Below, piece by piece: positions 33,138 to 35,185 of a DNA stretch of 35,185 bases (positions within the stretch are counted from its first letter, which is position 1; every line of letters begins with the position of its first letter). The DNA comes from Hydrogenophaga borbori. GTDB taxonomy: Bacteria; Pseudomonadota; Gammaproteobacteria; Burkholderiales; Burkholderiaceae_C. The notes under the pieces were generated by a model, which was not told the origin of the DNA, made no database searches, and saw nothing but the letters and a program-made list of their open reading frames with translations. Position numbers and translations under genes: made by a program. The DNA lies in assembly GCF_003417535.1 (NCBI RefSeq), contig NZ_QVLS01000019.1:1-35185 (forward strand), in the 5' to 3' direction.

Positions 33138-33607
33138 CGTGAGCTCCTTGACCACGCCGAAAAGCTGAGGGTGGGCCATACGCCCTCTTCAATGCATTCT
33201 GCGCTCGATCGTTGGGATGACCCAAGCCCATGGCGAGGTTAGGCGGGGTTCAGGCGCGGGGGCTTGCGCTGCATCAAAGGGCCGGCTCTTGGCGAGGGTG
33301 CAAGGGATGCGCCGCGTGATTGGTCGGTCGTGGGCGGTGCACCGGGATGCACGAAAAAAAGCCCCGCAACACGAGGGTTGACGGGGCTTTCAGGGCTCTG
33401 GGTGAAGCGACCTGGGTCGTTCTGAGCGTGATGGTTGGCGGAGAGGGCGTCTGCCAAATAGGGATTCCAATCGATCCCAAATTGTCCAGGTTGAGCAGAT
33501 TTTCCCTCTGGGGTCTGATCGCGCTCTGTCCAAGATCGTCCATCCCAATCATCTCCAATCCAAGCCTCTATGGTAGAAAGGATGGTAGATCCTGAAAGCA
33601 AGGAAAT
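33138..33607. other. Intergenic region: terminator, possible tRNA-Ser 3' fragment, integrase leader
   Basis: There is no gene I can support. It contains a strong hairpin at 33353-33390 and TGGCGGAGAGGG (33435-33446), which equals the reverse complement of a tRNA-Ser-type 3' end. From there on the sequence is lower in GC and belongs with the integrase. ATGGTAGA occurs twice, 12 bases apart, just before the integrase gene (33568-33587). Together these suggest a boundary between old chromosome and an inserted element near 33435-33450. Confidence 0.45.
33353..33390 (-). terminator. Bidirectional-looking terminator hairpin
   Basis: GCCCCG-CAAC (33361-33370) pairs with GTTG-A-CGGGGC (33377-33387). 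The minus-strand side ends in seven Ts and the plus side in three. The long T-run indicates that it stops transcripts coming from the right, where no leftward gene now exists, which fits a lost or displaced tRNA gene. Confidence 0.65.
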
Positions 33608-34807
33608 ATGGCTAGAAAAGCAAAAGAGCTGTCTGCACTGGAGGTAGGGCGCCTGAAGGAAGCAGGTCACCACGCTGTGGGTGGTGTGGCCGGTCTGTAC
33701 CTCTACGTCAACGAGGCTGGCGCGCGTTCATGGGTCTTGCGCTTCATGGCCGGAGACAAGCGCAGGCATATGGGGCTAGGTGGTTTTCCAGACGTCCCGC
33801 TGGCACACGCCAAGGAGAAAGCCCGGCAGGCACGTGACGATATCGGCAGAGGAATCGATCCCATCGCCCAACGTCAGGCAGCCATCAGCCAACTGCGTGT
33901 CCAGCAGATGAGCGAGAAGACTTTCGAGCAAGCGGCCACAGCCTACATCGAAGCCCACGGAGACACTTGGAAGAACGCCAAGCACCGCGCCCAGTGGGAA
34001 GCCACCTTGAAGACGTATGCCTATCCGATCATGGGCAAGCTGCACGTGCGCGATGTGGGCCAGGAGCAGGTTCTCAAAGTGCTGGAGCCGATATGGAAGT
34101 CCAAGAACGAGACGGCCTCCCGAGTGCGGGGGCGTATCGAAAGCGTCCTGGACTGGGCTACCGTGCGCAAGTACCGCACGGGAGAAAACCCGGCCCGCTG
34201 GAAAGGCCATCTCGATCACTTGCTGGCGGCGCCCAGCAAGGTCAAGAAGGTGGAACACCATCGCGCCTTGCCCATCGACGAGATGGCCGCGTTCATGAAG
34301 GAGCTTCGCCAGCGCGAGGGAATGGCTGCCCGGGCATTGGAGTTCACCATCCTGACTGCGGCGCGAAGCGGAGAGGTGCGCGGTGCATCGTGGTCCGAAA
34401 TGGATCTCGAGGTCGGCGTTTGGACCGTGCCCGCCGAGCGCATGAAGGCTGGCAAGGAGCACCGGGTACCGCTCTCAGCTGCGGCGCTCAAACTTCTCAA
34501 AGCCTTGCCTCGGCTGGAGAAGGGGGAACATGTCTTTTATGCGCCGCGTGGCGGGCAGCTCTCTGATATGTCGTTGACGGCAGTGATGCGGCGCATGGAG
34601 GTCGATGCCGTGCCCCATGGATTCCGATCCACTTTCCGGGACTGGGTGGGAGAGCGAACGCAGTACCCCAGAGAACTGGCTGAGCAGGCGCTCGCGCATG
34701 TGCTGGACAACAAGGTAGAAGCGGCCTACCGAAGAGGAGATGGATTGGAGAAACGTCGCCAGATGATGACGGAATGGGCAAAGTTCTGTACTCTAAAATT
34801 CGGATAA
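33608..34807 (+). CDS. P4-type tyrosine integrase
   Basis: A 399-residue site-specific recombinase. It has an N-terminal DUF4102 arm-binding domain (GGVAGLYLYVNEAGARSWVL, MGLGGFPDVPLAHAKEKARQ), a core-binding SAM-like domain (about 104-190) and a C-terminal catalytic domain. The full tetrad is visible: Arg253 (TAARSGEVRG), His337-x-x-Arg340 (HGFRSTFRDW), His364 (LAHVLDN) and Tyr374 (EAAYRRG). The length is normal and it appears intact. It inserts or excises an island, usually at a tRNA 3' end. AAGGAAAT precedes the ATG. The element extends rightwards beyond the window. Confidence 0.95.
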   Translation: MARKAKELSALEVGRLKEAGHHAVGGVAGLYLYVNEAGARSWVLRFMAGDKRRHMGLGGFPDVPLAHAKEKARQARDDIGRGIDPIAQRQAAISQLRVQQMSEKTFEQAATAYIEAHGDTWKNAKHRAQWEATLKTYAYPIMGKLHVRDVGQEQVLKVLEPIWKSKNETASRVRGRIESVLDWATVRKYRTGENPARWKGHLDHLLAAPSKVKKVEHHRALPIDEMAAFMKELRQREGMAARALEFTILTAARSGEVRGASWSEMDLEVGVWTVPAERMKAGKEHRVPLSAAALKLLKALPRLEKGEHVFYAPRGGQLSDMSLTAVMRRMEVDAVPHGFRSTFRDWVGERTQYPRELAEQALAHVLDNKVEAAYRRGDGLEKRRQMMTEWAKFCTLKFG

Positions 34808-34929
34808 TCTTTTAGACATGCTGCACGGTCCGCTCAACTACCTGCTAAAACCGGCAGGAGATTGGCTGTAAACGCACGATGTCGGTGATCGGCCTTGCAG
34901 CCCAAAATTTTTTTCAGACTTCCCCGCCA

Positions 34930-35091
34930 ATGACTGTTGACAACCCCCAGCACTCCTGCCTGCTTCGCATTGAGCTTGGGCTTGAGAAATTCGCATCCAT
35001 CATGTTGGGGAACCTAGATAGCTGCTATCAGCTACTTCTAAAAAAGGATGAGCACAATCTCACGTTTGATCAATTCATGATGATGGTCTGA
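34930..35091 (+). pseudogene. Short unknown gene cut by an IS element
   Basis: MTVDNPQHSCLLRIELGLEK begins an unrecognised protein of about 53 residues. Its stop codon TGA (35089-35091) is the first three bases of the IS end, so the reading frame was very probably interrupted by the insertion and the original C-terminus is missing or on the other side. An earlier ATG at 34879 would add 17 residues. Base composition is clearly lower in GC than the chromosome, as for cargo of a mobile island. No ribosome site is clear. Function unknown. Confidence 0.4.
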
Positions 35092-35185
35092 AGTCCCCTC
35101 GAAAACCTGAACCAGCCGGAGGTAGAGAATTCCCTCAGACGGAGTCTCTACATGAAGAAATCCAGATTCAGTGAAGCGCAGATAG
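35089..35185 (+). mobile_element. Left end of an IS3-family-like insertion sequence (partial)
   Basis: The sequence from TGAAGTCCCCTCG onward, 63 bases before a transposase start, looks like the terminal inverted repeat and leader of an IS3-type element (TG... terminus). The right end and target duplication lie outside the window. The exact first base is inferred from the TG terminus and the cut reading frame. Confidence 0.55.
35152..35185 (+). CDS. IS3-family transposase OrfA, first 11 codons
   Basis: MKKSRFSEAQI is the standard beginning of IS3-family OrfA proteins, whose HTH binds the element ends. GGAG lies ten bases before the ATG. The gene runs off the window, so intactness cannot be judged. 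Confidence 0.75.
   Translation, partial: MKKSRFSEAQI

Noticed and set aside
33421..33540. A complete tRNA on the minus strand near the integrase.
   Set aside because: Only the acceptor 3' end looks tRNA-like. No T-arm, anticodon arm or D-arm can be folded from the adjoining sequence.
33239..33673. A 144-codon minus-strand open frame over the integrase leader.
   Set aside because: It runs across a terminator hairpin and the start of the integrase gene, has mixed codon use and shows no family features.

Overview
The window looks like a piece of chromosome from a high-GC betaproteobacterium, most likely Comamonadaceae (Hydrogenophaga/Acidovorax-like). This is inferred from very strong G/C third-position use, dense ATGA-overlapping operons, and the mix of branched-chain-type ABC transport, RpiR control and two-component flavin monooxygenase genes. 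No rRNA, tRNA or CRISPR array was found.

Layout. 1-1661 is accessory: a frameshifted Imm70-like immunity gene, a double-HTH regulator and an unrecognised divergent gene. 1690-3716 holds an ACT-domain protein, a RES/Xre toxin-antitoxin pair with a clear palindromic operator, and a DUF1810 protein. 4025-5909 encodes a lipoprotein and a Bcr/CflA-type efflux pump. 5899-8103 is a TonB-dependent catecholate-siderophore-type receptor with a Fur-like site inside its promoter. A MarR-GNAT fusion with two 21-bp-spaced palindromes at its start and an exported metallo-beta-lactamase-fold protein follow. 10553-15339 is a four-gene exporter operon (outer membrane factor, adaptor, two ABC-2 permeases) with no ATPase. 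15329-15928 is a decayed TonB receptor. 16024-21945 is one operon: RpiR regulator, polyamine-type ABC importer and a glycosylasparaginase-like Ntn hydrolase. A GNAT gene follows on the minus strand.

22616-32453 looks like one catabolic island. On the minus strand are a Liv-type importer (binding protein, LivH, a LivM-LivG fusion, LivF) and a YtcJ-like amidohydrolase. Divergently there is a flavin reductase, an acyl-CoA-dehydrogenase-fold monooxygenase and a Crp/Fnr regulator. Two small SnoaL/NTF2-like proteins lie beyond, transcribed leftward. Four near-identical 17-bp palindromes (GTA-N8-TAC core) sit in exactly the three promoter regions of this island. The regulator carries an NtcA-like recognition helix (SRVTVTR). 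I infer a local regulon for import and oxidation of an unidentified, probably aromatic or heterocyclic, amide-type compound. This is the most interesting system in the window.

33137 to the end holds a cytochrome b561, then a probable integration boundary: a terminator, 12 nt resembling a tRNA-Ser 3' end, and a P4-type integrase. A short gene after the integrase is cut by the left end of an IS3-like element whose transposase runs off the window.
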